Assembly: GCF_014873755.1 (NCBI RefSeq)
Contig: NZ_JADBEG010000001.1
Span: 9,522,501-9,586,500, forward strand
Length of the DNA: 64,000 nt
Direction of reading: 5' to 3'
Origin: Amycolatopsis lexingtonensis
GTDB taxonomy: Bacteria > Actinomycetota > Actinomycetes > Mycobacteriales > Pseudonocardiaceae
In this document: piece by piece, positions 1-7,237 of the stretch
Position numbering within the stretch: the stretch's first letter is position 1
Layout: every line of letters starts with the position of its first letter
The notes under the pieces: generated by a model
What the model saw: the letters and a program-made list of their open reading frames with translations, nothing else
Databases searched by the model: none
What the model was told of the DNA's origin: nothing
Program-made: the position numbers and the translations under genes

Positions 1-117
1 GCCGCGGCGGGGCAGGCGGAGTTCGAGGTGACGGCGAACCTCGACGGCCGCTACGACGGCGACAGCCACCCGGTGGACAACCGGCTGACCGGGGTGACCG
101 CGGTCCGCGCGAGCTGA
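1..117 (+). CDS. C-terminal end of an unknown protein (5' truncated by window)
   Basis: An open frame runs from the first base to a TGA at 115-117 and gives 38 residues. The end reads like the last strands of a beta-sandwich (alternating hydrophobic residues, a DGDSHP turn, a DNRLTGV segment, final VTAVRAS), which resembles the end of Ig-like or DUF11-type repeats of secreted proteins, but too little is visible to assign a family. It is read toward the conservon operon, with more than 400 bases and a strong hairpin between them. Confidence 0.5.
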   Translation, partial: AAAGQAEFEVTANLDGRYDGDSHPVDNRLTGVTAVRAS

Positions 118-142
118 CACGGCCCGCCCCGGTCTCAAGCGC

Positions 143-220
143 CCCAAGGCGGCCTTCGGTGCGTGAGACGCACCGAAGGCCGCCTTGGGTGCGTCTGACG
201 CACCCAAGGCCACATTGGGG
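143..220. repeat. Overlapping long-hairpin intergenic repeat (family 2, copy 1)
   Basis: Bases 143-164 and 168-189 form a perfect 22-bp inverted repeat with a 3-nt loop. The right arm is shared with a second perfect 12-bp hairpin (183-194 and 198-209, loop CTG), so the two are mutually exclusive folds. The motif GTGCGTCTGACGCAC and the tail CCACATTGGGG recur at 18561-18637. It lies 26 bases after the stop codon of the upstream gene, where it could act as a terminator. It lacks a U tract, as is common in high-GC actinomycetes. The 62-codon reading frame across it is repeat-derived and is not called a gene. Confidence 0.75.
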
Positions 221-437
221 CGCTCGGGCGCGGGGACCACGGTCTGTGCTCGGGCGGCCCTGAGTCCACTTTCGCCTCGGCGGGACGCGCTCGTCCCGCC
301 AAGACGGAAAATCACCTACCCCGCACGGGATCCCGTGCGTTCTTCGACTCGATCTCACCCTCCGCAAGGGTAAAAAGACGTGCGGTGGAAGTTCACCCTG
401 TGTAGCTGATGCGTACGGGGGAAACGGCTCGCGTTCC

Positions 438-467
438 TTGACAGCACCGGCCCGGCCGGGGTTATGT
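438..467 (+). promoter_or_regulatory. Candidate promoter of the conservon operon
   Basis: A perfect TTGACA (438-443) is followed after 17-18 bases by GTTATG/TTATGT (461-467), a poor -10 match. The rest of 210-540 holds no gene that I can support. If this is the promoter, the ATG at 464 cannot be the start of the kinase gene, which favours the ATG at 542. Confidence 0.35.
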
Positions 468-541
468 CACCGCCTGAATTCCGCGGAAAAGGAACCGGAA
501 ATCGTTCTCGGGCCACCGGTACGAATCGAGCCACGCCACCG

Positions 542-2761
542 ATGAAAGAAGACATACGTCGTTCCACCCCCTCCTGGAATCCGGGCGCCTGGGGGTTGCG
601 CACCAAGATCTCCGTTGTGCTCCTGCTGCCCGTCCTGGTCGCCTTGCTACTGGCCGGGGCCCGGGTGCAGGGCGAGCTCGCCCAGGCCGGCGAGCTCAGC
701 GCCGTACGCGATCAAATGCCCGTCGTGCAAGGGATTTCCGAACTGGCCGGGCTCGTCGACGACGAGATGATCCATGACGGCGCCGCCGCGCAGACCGCCG
801 CCGTCGACGGGAAAGCCGCGTCGGTCCGCCGGGACGCCGCATTTTCGCAGCTCACCCCGCAACTGGCGCGCACATTGGAAGATCAGCTCGGGAAATTGGC
901 CGACCTGCGCCAGCTGGACGGTTCCGCGGGCGCGAAAACCACCGCCTACCACGACTTCACGGTCGCGCTCAGCGAAGTGATCTCGGGCGTCGTCGGCCAA
1001 GCCGGAAATGCCGATCTCGGCGCGTCGGCGAGCCTCAGCGCGGGATTGGTGCAGCTGAGGACCGTGCTCGCCGTCCAGGAAGCGGTGGCGGGCGGCGGCG
1101 CCGCCGCGGTGGCCGAGCGTGCCGCGGCCGAAGAAGCCGTGCTCATCGGGCAGATCCGGCGGGTGCTGCCGGCCGGTGCGGCGGCCGCCCGGTTCGCCGC
1201 GGCCACCAGCCAGGGTGCCGGCGGCCCCGCGGCGAAGCGCGCGGTGCTCGGCACCGTACTGGCCGAGCAGGTGAAAACGCTTTCGGACGCGGTCGGCGCG
1301 CAGACCGACCTCGCCCGCTCGGACGCACTGCGCGACGCCGCACTCGTGCTCGCGGCGCTGCTCGGCGCCCTCGCCATCGCGCTCGCCGTCGCACGATCGG
1401 TGGTGGCCCCGATCCGGCGGCTGCACGCGGCCGCGCTCGACACCGCGCGCCGCCGGCTGCCCGGCACCATCGAGCGGATCCGGGAGGGCGAGGACGTCGA
1501 CTGGCGCGCGACCCCGCCGCTCCCGGTCGACTCGGAGGAGGAGGTCGGCCAGCTCGCCCGCGCCTTCGACGACATGCACCGGCAGGCCGTCCGGCTCGCC
1601 GTCGGCGAGCAGGCCGAGATGCGGATCCAGGTCAGCGAGATGTTCATGACGCTGTCGCGGCGCAGCCAGTCGCTGGTGGAGCTGCAGCTTTCGGTGATCG
1701 AGGACCTCGAAGCCGACGAGCAAGACCCGCAGCGGCTGGCCGAGCTGTTCCAGATCGACCACATCGCCACCCGGCTGCGGCGCAACGGCGAGAACCTGCA
1801 GGTCCTCGCCGGCGGCCGGCCGGTCCGGCGGGAAACCGGCCCGGTCGCCACGGTCGAGCTGCTGCGGGCGGCGACGTCGGAGGTCAAGGACTACCAGCGC
1901 ATCACCCTCGGCAACGCGCCGCGCGGCTCGGTGCAGGCCGAAGCCGCGGCCGACGTCGTGCACATCCTCGCGGAGCTGCTGGAGAACGCGATCCGGTCGT
2001 CGCCGCCGGACGAGCAGGTCGTGCTCACCGCCGACCGCGGCTTCGACGGCGGCGTGCTGGTCGAGGTCGTCGACACCGGCCTCGGCATGAGCCGCGAAGA
2101 CCTGGAAGCGGCCAACGCCCGGCTGGCCGCCGGCGCGTCGGTGAGCCCGGAGACCACCCGCCGGATGGGCCTGTTCGTGGTGAGCAGGCTGGCCGCCTCG
2201 CACGGGATCACCGTCCGGCTGCGGCCGACGACCACGCGGACCGCGAGCGCCGGCATCACCGCCAGCGTGCACGTCCCCGGCGCGCTGGTGCTGGTCGAGC
2301 TGCCGGCGCGGCCCGGCGCGCTCGCGCTGCCCCCGGGCGGGGTCAACGGCAACGCGCGGCACGAGCTCGAACCCCGGTGGCCCGCCGAAGAACCCGGTCC
2401 CGCGCCGATGGCGAACCCGCCGACCCCGATCTTCGACCAGATGGTGTCGCACTGGTTCGCCGATGACCCGCCGAAAGCGGCGCGGCCGGACGGCTGGGCG
2501 AGTCCCGCCGACCAGGTGCGGCAGGCCGCGGAAGCCGCGGTCGGGACCGTCGGCGAAGCCGGGATCACCGACTCGGGCCTGCCGGAGCGGCAGCCCGGGG
2601 CCCAGCTGGCACCGGGCTCGGCCGCCCCGCGCCGGCCGCAGCAGGCGGACCAGTCCTTCCGCGACCCCGCCGCGGTGCGGAACAACCTTTCCCGGCACTA
2701 CAGCGGCATGCGCGCGGCCCGCCACCGGGTCGCGGCCGAGCCGGACGCGGAGCAGCGATGA
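542..2761 (+). CDS. Conservon-type sensor histidine kinase (CvnA-like) with NIT sensor domain
   Basis: 739 residues from the ATG at 542; an in-frame ATG at 464 would add 26 but overlaps the candidate promoter. Visible order: basic N-terminus, membrane segment at about residues 22-38, an Ala-rich helical extracytoplasmic region resembling the nitrate/nitrite-sensing NIT domain, second membrane segment at about 266-288, HAMP linker, dimerisation region with the [10 protein letters not shown] motif typical of actinomycete conservon kinases, and an ATPase domain (N box [10 protein letters not shown] near 478, DTGLGMS near 511, [10 protein letters not shown] near 542). A Pro/Ala-rich tail of some 150 residues follows. 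It overlaps the next gene by ATGA, so the cvnABCD order is translationally coupled. In Streptomyces such operons form membrane-associated complexes that resemble eukaryotic G-protein signalling; the signal here is unknown. Confidence 0.88.
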   Translation: MKEDIRRSTPSWNPGAWGLRTKISVVLLLPVLVALLLAGARVQGELAQAGELSAVRDQMPVVQGISELAGLVDDEMIHDGAAAQTAAVDGKAASVRRDAAFSQLTPQLARTLEDQLGKLADLRQLDGSAGAKTTAYHDFTVALSEVISGVVGQAGNADLGASASLSAGLVQLRTVLAVQEAVAGGGAAAVAERAAAEEAVLIGQIRRVLPAGAAAARFAAATSQGAGGPAAKRAVLGTVLAEQVKTLSDAVGAQTDLARSDALRDAALVLAALLGALAIALAVARSVVAPIRRLHAAALDTARRRLPGTIERIREGEDVDWRATPPLPVDSEEEVGQLARAFDDMHRQAVRLAVGEQAEMRIQVSEMFMTLSRRSQSLVELQLSVIEDLEADEQDPQRLAELFQIDHIATRLRRNGENLQVLAGGRPVRRETGPVATVELLRAATSEVKDYQRITLGNAPRGSVQAEAAADVVHILAELLENAIRSSPPDEQVVLTADRGFDGGVLVEVVDTGLGMSREDLEAANARLAAGASVSPETTRRMGLFVVSRLAASHGITVRLRPTTTRTASAGITASVHVPGALVLVELPARPGALALPPGGVNGNARHELEPRWPAEEPGPAPMANPPTPIFDQMVSHWFADDPPKAARPDGWASPADQVRQAAEAAVGTVGEAGITDSGLPERQPGAQLAPGSAAPRRPQQADQSFRDPAAVRNNLSRHYSGMRAARHRVAAEPDAEQR

Positions 2762-3192
2762 GTACCCGGCAGGAAGGAATGGAAGTGACCGACGGGTCCC
2801 GGAACTGGCTGGTGTCGGCGTTCACCCAGGAGGTGCCCGGGGTGGCGCACGCCGCGCTCGTCTCGGCGGACGGCCTGCTCGTGGCGGCGAACGAAACCCT
2901 GCCGCGTGACCGCGGCGACCAGCTCTCGGCGATCGCGTCCGGGCTCTCCAGCCTCGCGCTCGGCACGGCCGACCTGTTCACCGCGGGCCGGGTCGTGCAG
3001 TCGGTGATCGAGATGGAGCAGGGTTTCCTGCTGCTGATGAACGTCGGCGACGGCTCCAACCTGGTGGTGCTGGCCAACCCGGGCTGCGACATCGGCCTGG
3101 TGGGCTACGAGATGACGCTGCTCGTGGACCGGGTCGGGAAGGTGGTCGAGACCCCGGCGCGGCCGGCGGCCTCCCCGGGGGCGGCCCGGTGA
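2758..3192 (+). CDS. Roadblock/LC7 domain protein (CvnB-like)
   Basis: 144 residues if started at the ATG overlapping the kinase stop. Later in-frame starts at 2779 (ATG) and 2785 (GTG, with GGAAGGA about 8 bases upstream) are possible. The core from [15 protein letters not shown] through ADGLLVAAN to [13 protein letters not shown] is the Roadblock/LC7 (MglB-like) fold seen in second genes of actinomycete conservons. In the family these proteins regulate or scaffold the small GTPase encoded by the fourth gene. The downstream gene starts inside its stop codon (GTGA at 3189-3192), which suggests stoichiometric production. Confidence 0.88.
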   Translation: MSTRQEGMEVTDGSRNWLVSAFTQEVPGVAHAALVSADGLLVAANETLPRDRGDQLSAIASGLSSLALGTADLFTAGRVVQSVIEMEQGFLLLMNVGDGSNLVVLANPGCDIGLVGYEMTLLVDRVGKVVETPARPAASPGAAR

Positions 3193-3566
3193 CCGACGGC
3201 CGGCGACGCGAGGGCGGGCGGCACACGGCGTCGCTGGCCCGGCCCTACGCCTGGACCGCCGGCCGCACGCGGCCGAAGGTCGACCTGGCGGTGGAAGCCC
3301 TCGTCGAGACGACGGCGGAGGGGCGCACGGCGTCCTTCAGCCCGACCAACCCCCTGGCCGCGGTGACGCAGCTGTGCCGGCAGAAGCGTTCGGTGGCCGA
3401 GGTCGCGGCCCACCTCGGCGTGCCGCTCGGGGTGGCGCGGGTGCTTCTCGGCGACCTGCTCAGCGCCGGCCAGGTGTCCATCCGCGACACGCTCACCGCG
3501 GACGCCTCCTGGGACGAACGCAACGACCTGCTCGAAAGGGTCCTCAGTGGACTACGTGCACTCTGA
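3189..3566 (+). CDS. DUF742 protein (CvnC-like)
   Basis: 125 residues from a GTG that overlaps the previous stop. It shows the DUF742 features: an early [12 protein letters not shown] segment, then a winged-helix-like part with [29 protein letters not shown], ending in a short hydrophobic segment ([12 protein letters not shown]) that overlaps the next gene. Conservon CvnC proteins are thought to bridge kinase and GTPase; the helix-turn-helix-like core makes DNA or protein binding possible, but no target is visible. The 20-base overlap with the GTPase gene is the tightest in the operon. Confidence 0.87.
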   Translation: MTDGRRREGGRHTASLARPYAWTAGRTRPKVDLAVEALVETTAEGRTASFSPTNPLAAVTQLCRQKRSVAEVAAHLGVPLGVARVLLGDLLSAGQVSIRDTLTADASWDERNDLLERVLSGLRAL

Positions 3567-4134
3567 CAAACTGATCACCTCGGCCAAGATCGTCGTCGCG
3601 GGCGGCTTCGGAGCGGGCAAGACGACGTTCGTCGGCGCCGTCTCGGAAATCGACCCGCTGCGCACCGAAGCGATGATGACGACGGCGGCGGTCGGCGTCG
3701 ACCGGACCGAAGCGGTGCCGGGGAAGGTCGCGACGACGGTCGCGATGGACTTCGGCAGGCTCACCCTCGCCGACGACCTCATCCTCTACGTCTTCGGCAC
3801 CCCGGGCCAGCACCGGTTCTGGTTCATGTGGGACGACCTGGTCTGCGGCGCGGTGGCCGCGATCGTCCTGGTCGACACCCGCCGCCTGGCGGACTCGTTC
3901 GCGTCGATCGACTTCTTCGAGTCGCGCGGCCTGCCGTTCCTGGTGGCCATCAACCAGTTCGAGGACACCCGTCAGCACGCGCCCGCGCAGGTGCGTGAAG
4001 CCCTCAAGGTCCCGCCGGCGGTGGAGGTCGTCACCTGCGACGCGCGTTCCCCGGAGTCCACGAAGCGGACCCTCATCGCCGCCGCCGAGCACGCGCTCGC
4101 CGAACACCACTCACCGCGATCGCGGAAAGCCTGA
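3547..4134 (+). CDS. Conservon small GTPase (CvnD-like ATP/GTP-binding protein)
   Basis: 195 residues from a GTG located inside the end of the DUF742 gene. Nucleotide-binding motifs are clear: P-loop GGFGAGKTT (residues 19-27), switch/G3 region FGTPGQHRFWFMW, G4-like NQFED, and a G5-like TCDAR. This matches the MglA/Arf-like GTPases found as fourth genes of conservons. With the Roadblock protein it should form the switch downstream of the kinase. The stop is followed 13 bases later by the MHYT gene with a good ribosome site (CAGGAG), so that membrane protein is probably part of the same transcript. Confidence 0.9.
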   Translation: MDYVHSDKLITSAKIVVAGGFGAGKTTFVGAVSEIDPLRTEAMMTTAAVGVDRTEAVPGKVATTVAMDFGRLTLADDLILYVFGTPGQHRFWFMWDDLVCGAVAAIVLVDTRRLADSFASIDFFESRGLPFLVAINQFEDTRQHAPAQVREALKVPPAVEVVTCDARSPESTKRTLIAAAEHALAEHHSPRSRKA

Positions 4135-4147
4135 CAGGAGCGGGAAA

Positions 4148-4912
4148 ATGCCGATGGACCACAACGATTTCGCGATGGGGCACTGGCTCGTGGTGCTCGC
4201 CTACCTGACGTCGGTGGTGGGATGCGCCCTCGGGCTCGCCTGCACGCTGCAGGCGCGCTCCACCGACCACCCGCGCGTCCGGCTGGCGTGGCTGGGGCTC
4301 GCGGCGCTGTCCATCGGCGGCGTCGGCATCTGGGTCATGCACTTCATCGCGATGCTCGGCTTTTCGACGCCGGGCCTGCCGGTGCGCTACGACATCCTCC
4401 GCACGGCGGTGTCGGCGATCGTTTCGATAGTGGCGGTGTTCTGCGGCCTGCTGGTGTTCGGCGTCCGGAGCCGGTCCGCCTGGCGCCGCCTGCTGCTGGG
4501 CGGCCTGCTGACCGGGCTCGCGGTGGCGGTGATGCACTACACCGGCATGTGGGCGGTGCAGATCAAGGGGACGATCGGCTACGACCCGGTGCTGGTGGTG
4601 CTGTCGGTGATCATCGCGGTGGTCGCGGCCACGGCGGCCCTGTGGTTCACGGTCGGCCTCGACAAGCTGCTGCCCCGCCTGGCGGCGGGCCTGGTGATGG
4701 GCGCGGCGGTGACGGGCATGCACTTCACCGGCATGGCGGCGGTCCGCCTCCACCTCGACCCGGCGGCCCCGGACCCGTCCGGCACGGAGGTGTTCTCGTT
4801 CCTGTTCCCGGTGTTCGTGCTGGCGGCGCTGGCGATGGCGGTGCCGATCTGCGCGGTGCTGATGGCGACGTCCAGTTCGGAGGCACCCCGGCACACGACA
4901 GTCGGTTCCTGA
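4148..4912 (+). CDS. MHYT-domain integral membrane protein
   Basis: 254 residues, start preceded by GACAGGAGCGGG. Seven hydrophobic segments carry the three signature motifs MHFIAM, MHYTGM and MHFTGM, whose Met/His residues are proposed in this family to bind copper and sense oxygen, CO or NO. No GGDEF, EAL or kinase output domain is attached, so the protein must signal through a partner. Its position 13 bases after the cvnD GTPase makes the conservon a candidate partner. It ends 3 bases before a 55-bp palindrome that may terminate transcription. Confidence 0.9.
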   Translation: MPMDHNDFAMGHWLVVLAYLTSVVGCALGLACTLQARSTDHPRVRLAWLGLAALSIGGVGIWVMHFIAMLGFSTPGLPVRYDILRTAVSAIVSIVAVFCGLLVFGVRSRSAWRRLLLGGLLTGLAVAVMHYTGMWAVQIKGTIGYDPVLVVLSVIIAVVAATAALWFTVGLDKLLPRLAAGLVMGAAVTGMHFTGMAAVRLHLDPAAPDPSGTEVFSFLFPVFVLAALAMAVPICAVLMATSSSEAPRHTTVGS

Positions 4913-4914
4913 GT

Positions 4915-4969
4915 GGTCTTGAATGAGTCATTCAGGTCTTCGGAGGTCCTGAATGACTCATTCAAGACC
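4915..4969. repeat. 55-bp palindromic intergenic repeat (family 1, copy 1, inverted loop)
   Basis: Two near-identical arms (GGTCTTGAATGAGTCATTCA and its complement) flank a 15-base centre. The centre is the reverse complement of that in the other five copies, so this copy is inserted in the opposite direction. It lies between convergent genes (MHYT protein and thioesterase) and would fold into a strong hairpin in either transcript, fitting a bidirectional terminator. Each arm is itself an odd palindrome around a single C or G. Confidence 0.9.
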
Positions 4970-4986
4970 TCTGGGGCGGGGCCGCG

Positions 4987-5604
4987 TCAGTCCGTGGGGA
5001 CCGGGAACCGGTCCGCGCTGAAGTGCACCAGGATCGCCGTCGCCGTCGCGCAGACCTCGTCGCCCGCGCGCAGCGTGCCCGACGCGTGCAGCTTCCGCCC
5101 GTCACGGCGGACGAGGCGCCCCTCGGCGACGAGCGGGACCGCGTACGGCGTGCCCCGGTGGTAGTCGACCGTCAGCGACGCCGTCATCCCCGGGTACCCC
5201 GCCGCCGCCGTGGCGCGGCCGAGGACGTGGTCGAGGACCGCTGCCACCCAGCCGCCGTGGACCCGGCCGGGCGGGCCTTCGTGCGCGGCGCCGAGCAGCA
5301 CCTCGGCCCGCACCGACTCCGGGCCGACCGCCACCCAGGACAGCGGCGGGGCCAGCGGGTTCCCGGGTCCTTCCAGGGGGTTGTTGACGCTCAGGTGCCC
5401 GCCGCCTTCGAGGGCGGCCAGCAGCAACGGCGGCGCCTCCCCGGCCGCGCGCAGGGCCGCGGTCACCGCCTCGACCCGGCGCGCCGCGGCGGCCAGGTCG
5501 GCTTCGTCGTCGCGCACGCGCACCGAGGCTTCGATCAGCTCGCGGATCCGGGTGCCGAGCAGGGCACGCCCGGGCGGAACGCCGTCGACCACCGGGAAGG
5601 TCAT
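4987..5604 (-). CDS. PaaI-type hotdog-fold acyl-CoA thioesterase
   Basis: 205 residues. The C-terminal half has the hotdog thioesterase signature GRVHGGWVAAVLDHVLG followed by TASLTVDYHRGTPYAVPLVAEGRL; the HGG loop contributes to the active site in this family. The N-terminal half (LLGTRIRELIEASVRVRDD, helix-rich, then GGGHLSVNNPLEGPGNPLAPP) is an extension common in actinobacterial members. It would hydrolyse an acyl-CoA thioester; the substrate is not visible. A KstR-like operator just upstream suggests a role in sterol or related lipid breakdown. It starts 31 bases after the SDR stop on the same strand. Confidence 0.85.
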   Translation of the reverse strand: MTFPVVDGVPPGRALLGTRIRELIEASVRVRDDEADLAAAARRVEAVTAALRAAGEAPPLLLAALEGGGHLSVNNPLEGPGNPLAPPLSWVAVGPESVRAEVLLGAAHEGPPGRVHGGWVAAVLDHVLGRATAAAGYPGMTASLTVDYHRGTPYAVPLVAEGRLVRRDGRKLHASGTLRAGDEVCATATAILVHFSADRFPVPTD

Positions 5605-5619
5605 CGCACCCCCTGAAAC

Positions 5620-5633
5620 TAGAACGTGTTTCA
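5620..5633. promoter_or_regulatory. KstR-like operator upstream of the thioesterase
   Basis: TAGAACGTGTTTCA fits the actinobacterial KstR consensus TNNAACNNGTTNNA at every fixed position. It sits inside a larger inverted repeat (CCTGAAAC 5612-5619, GTTTCAGG 5628-5635), 15 bases upstream of the thioesterase ATG and immediately after the SDR stop. KstR is the TetR-family repressor of cholesterol catabolism genes in mycobacteria and rhodococci. Regulation by a KstR homologue is inferred from the motif and position. Confidence 0.55.
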
Positions 5634-5635
5634 GG

Positions 5636-6394
5636 TTACCAGGTCGGGCGGGCGGTGACGCCGCCGTCGACGACGAGGTCGTGGCCGGTGACGAAGGACG
5701 CCAGCGGGGACGCCAGGAAGACGCACGCGTTGCCGACGTCGGCCGGGGTGCCCAAGCGGCCCAGCGGGGCGGCGCGGTGCCACCGGCCGACGCCGTCCGG
5801 CCAGTCGCGCGCGAGTCCGGGCCGGTCGATCAGGCCGGGGGACACCGTGTTGACCCGGATCCCGCGCGGCCCGTACTCTAGCGCCGCGCCGCGCGCGTGC
5901 ATGACCAGCGCCGCCTTCGCCGAGCTGTAGTGGACGTGGCCCGGCGCGGGCTGCCGGGCCTCGATCGACGCGACGTGCGTGACGCTGCCGCCGTCGCCCA
6001 TCAGCCGCGCCGCGGCCTGGGTGCAGGAGAACGCGCTGGTCAGGGTCGCGTCCAGCATCGCCCGCCAGCGCTCGGCCGTGAGGTCTTCGAGGGGTTCGAC
6101 CGGCTGGACGCCGGCGTTGTTGACCAGCGCGTCGAGCCGCCCGCCCCACTCCGCGACGGCGTCGAGCAGGGCGTGGCAGGCGGCGTCGTCGGTGAGTTCG
6201 GCGGCGAACGCGCGGGCCCGCCCGCCGGCGGCTTCGATCGCTCCGACGACGTCGTCGGCGGCGCCCGGACGCCGGTGGTGCACGGCCACCGCGCTGCCCG
6301 CCGCGGCGAACCGGAGCGCGATCCCGCGCCCGATGCCGCCCGCCGCGCCGGTGACGCAGGTGATCGTGCCGCCGAGGTCGAGTGTGCTGGTCAC
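5636..6394 (-). CDS. Classical short-chain dehydrogenase/reductase
   Basis: 252 residues from a GTG. Rossmann cofactor motif TGAAGGIG near the N-terminus, NNAG in the middle, catalytic YSSAK (Tyr-x-x-x-Lys), and the common C-terminal FVTGHDLVVDGG. The basic HHRRPG stretch after beta-2 suggests NADP(H) rather than NAD(H). It is an oxidoreductase of unknown substrate, related to FabG-like 3-oxoacyl or sugar dehydrogenases. It precedes the thioesterase on the same strand and is divergent from the ferritin gene (47 bases between, containing a weak inverted repeat GAACC-N6-GGTTC at 6408-6423). Confidence 0.88.
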   Translation of the reverse strand: MTSTLDLGGTITCVTGAAGGIGRGIALRFAAAGSAVAVHHRRPGAADDVVGAIEAAGGRARAFAAELTDDAACHALLDAVAEWGGRLDALVNNAGVQPVEPLEDLTAERWRAMLDATLTSAFSCTQAAARLMGDGGSVTHVASIEARQPAPGHVHYSSAKAALVMHARGAALEYGPRGIRVNTVSPGLIDRPGLARDWPDGVGRWHRAAPLGRLGTPADVGNACVFLASPLASFVTGHDLVVDGGVTARPTW

Positions 6395-6441
6395 GGCTCC
6401 GATCGTAGAACCGCACCCGGTTCCGTCGTACCTTGTGGGAC

Positions 6442-6978
6442 ATGGCCAAGACCCGGAAGTTCGCCGAACTGCTGCAGACCCAGATCAGCCACGAGTTCAC
6501 CGCCGCCCAGCAGTACATCGCGCTCGCCGTCTGGCTGGACTCGCGCGACCTGCCGCGGCTGGCCAAGCGCTTCTACCGGCAGGCGATCGAGGAGCGCAAC
6601 CACGCGCTGGCGATGGTGCGGTACCTGCTCGACCGCGACCACCCGGTGGCCATCCCGGGCACCGGCGACGTCCGGAACGACTTCTCGAGCGTGCACGAGG
6701 TGATCGAGCTGGCCCTGGCGCAGGAACGCGCGGTCACGACGGACATCGAGGCGATGGCGAAGGCCGCGCGCGCCGAGGAGGACTACCTCGGCGAGCAGTT
6801 CGTGGGCTGGTTCCTCAAGGAACAGGTGGAGGAGGTCGCCCAGATGGCGACGCTGCTGACGGTCGTCGAGCGGGCGGGCGACAACCTGTTCGAGGTCGAG
6901 AACCACCTGTACCGCGAGTCGGCGACGGAGATCGAGGACACCCCGGACATGCCCCCGGTGGCGGGCGGCAAGCTCTGA
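6442..6978 (+). CDS. bfrB: Ferritin (BfrB-like, non-haem iron storage)
   Basis: 178 residues from the ATG at 6442; an upstream in-frame TTG at 6433 is less likely. The four-helix ferritin fold is clear: QISHEFTAAQQYIALAVW with the ferroxidase Glu, AIEERNHALAMVRYLL with the Glu and His ligands, then AQERAVTTD and GWFLKEQVEEVA. The sequence, length and C-terminal GGKL end closely follow mycobacterial BfrB. It oxidises Fe(II) and stores it as a mineral in a 24-subunit shell in the cytoplasm. It stands alone, convergent with the hydrolase operon, and ends about 90 bases before a 55-bp repeat. Confidence 0.93.
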   Translation: MAKTRKFAELLQTQISHEFTAAQQYIALAVWLDSRDLPRLAKRFYRQAIEERNHALAMVRYLLDRDHPVAIPGTGDVRNDFSSVHEVIELALAQERAVTTDIEAMAKAARAEEDYLGEQFVGWFLKEQVEEVAQMATLLTVVERAGDNLFEVENHLYRESATEIEDTPDMPPVAGGKL

Positions 6979-7070
6979 CGCTGCACGGGTTCTCGCCCGC
7001 GCCGCCTGCGTGACGCCGAGGCGGGTCGCGCGGGCGGTCTTCCGGGCGCCGGTCCGCAGCGTTGCGCCGG

Positions 7071-7125
7071 CGTCTTGAATGACTCATTCAGGACCTCCGA
7101 AGACCTGAATGAGTCATTCAAGACG
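7071..7125. repeat. 55-bp palindromic intergenic repeat (family 1, copy 2)
   Basis: Perfect inverted repeat with arms CGTCTTGAATGACTCATTCA and complement around the centre GGACCTCCGAAGACC. Similarity to the copy split by the IS element extends beyond the core: about 20 bases on the left (GGTCCGCAGCG..) and about 45 on the right (GGGGCGAGCGGGTCAC.. to ..GCGAC). The mobile or transcribed unit may therefore be longer than 55 bp. It is located between convergent genes. Confidence 0.92.
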
Positions 7126-7191
7126 TGGGGCGAGCGGGTCACCGGCGGCGGAGTGGCCTGGCCGTGCGACGTCCGGCCGATCCCGAGGCGG

Positions 7192-7232
7192 CGGCGGGAG
7201 CGGCATCCCCCCGGGCGATGCCGCTCCCGCCG
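7192..7232 (-). terminator. Strong hairpin terminator of the gntR-ABC-hydrolase operon
   Basis: Bases 7192-7207 and 7217-7232 pair perfectly over 16 bp (arm CGGCGGGAGCGGCATC) with a 9-base C/G loop. It begins 6 bases beyond the stop codon of the last gene of the minus-strand operon. No U tract follows, which is usual for terminators in high-GC actinomycetes. Confidence 0.7.
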
Positions 7233-7237
7233 TCCCC

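Noticed and set aside
185..373. 62-codon frame across the first hairpin repeat
   Set aside because: Its first half is translated repeat sequence (the APKATLG type) and it has no ribosome site.
4913..5164. Peptides of the form LNESFRSSEVLNDSFKT encoded by the 55-bp repeats
   Set aside because: The repeat is open in several frames, but the flanking parts differ at every copy and starts are missing, so translation is unlikely.
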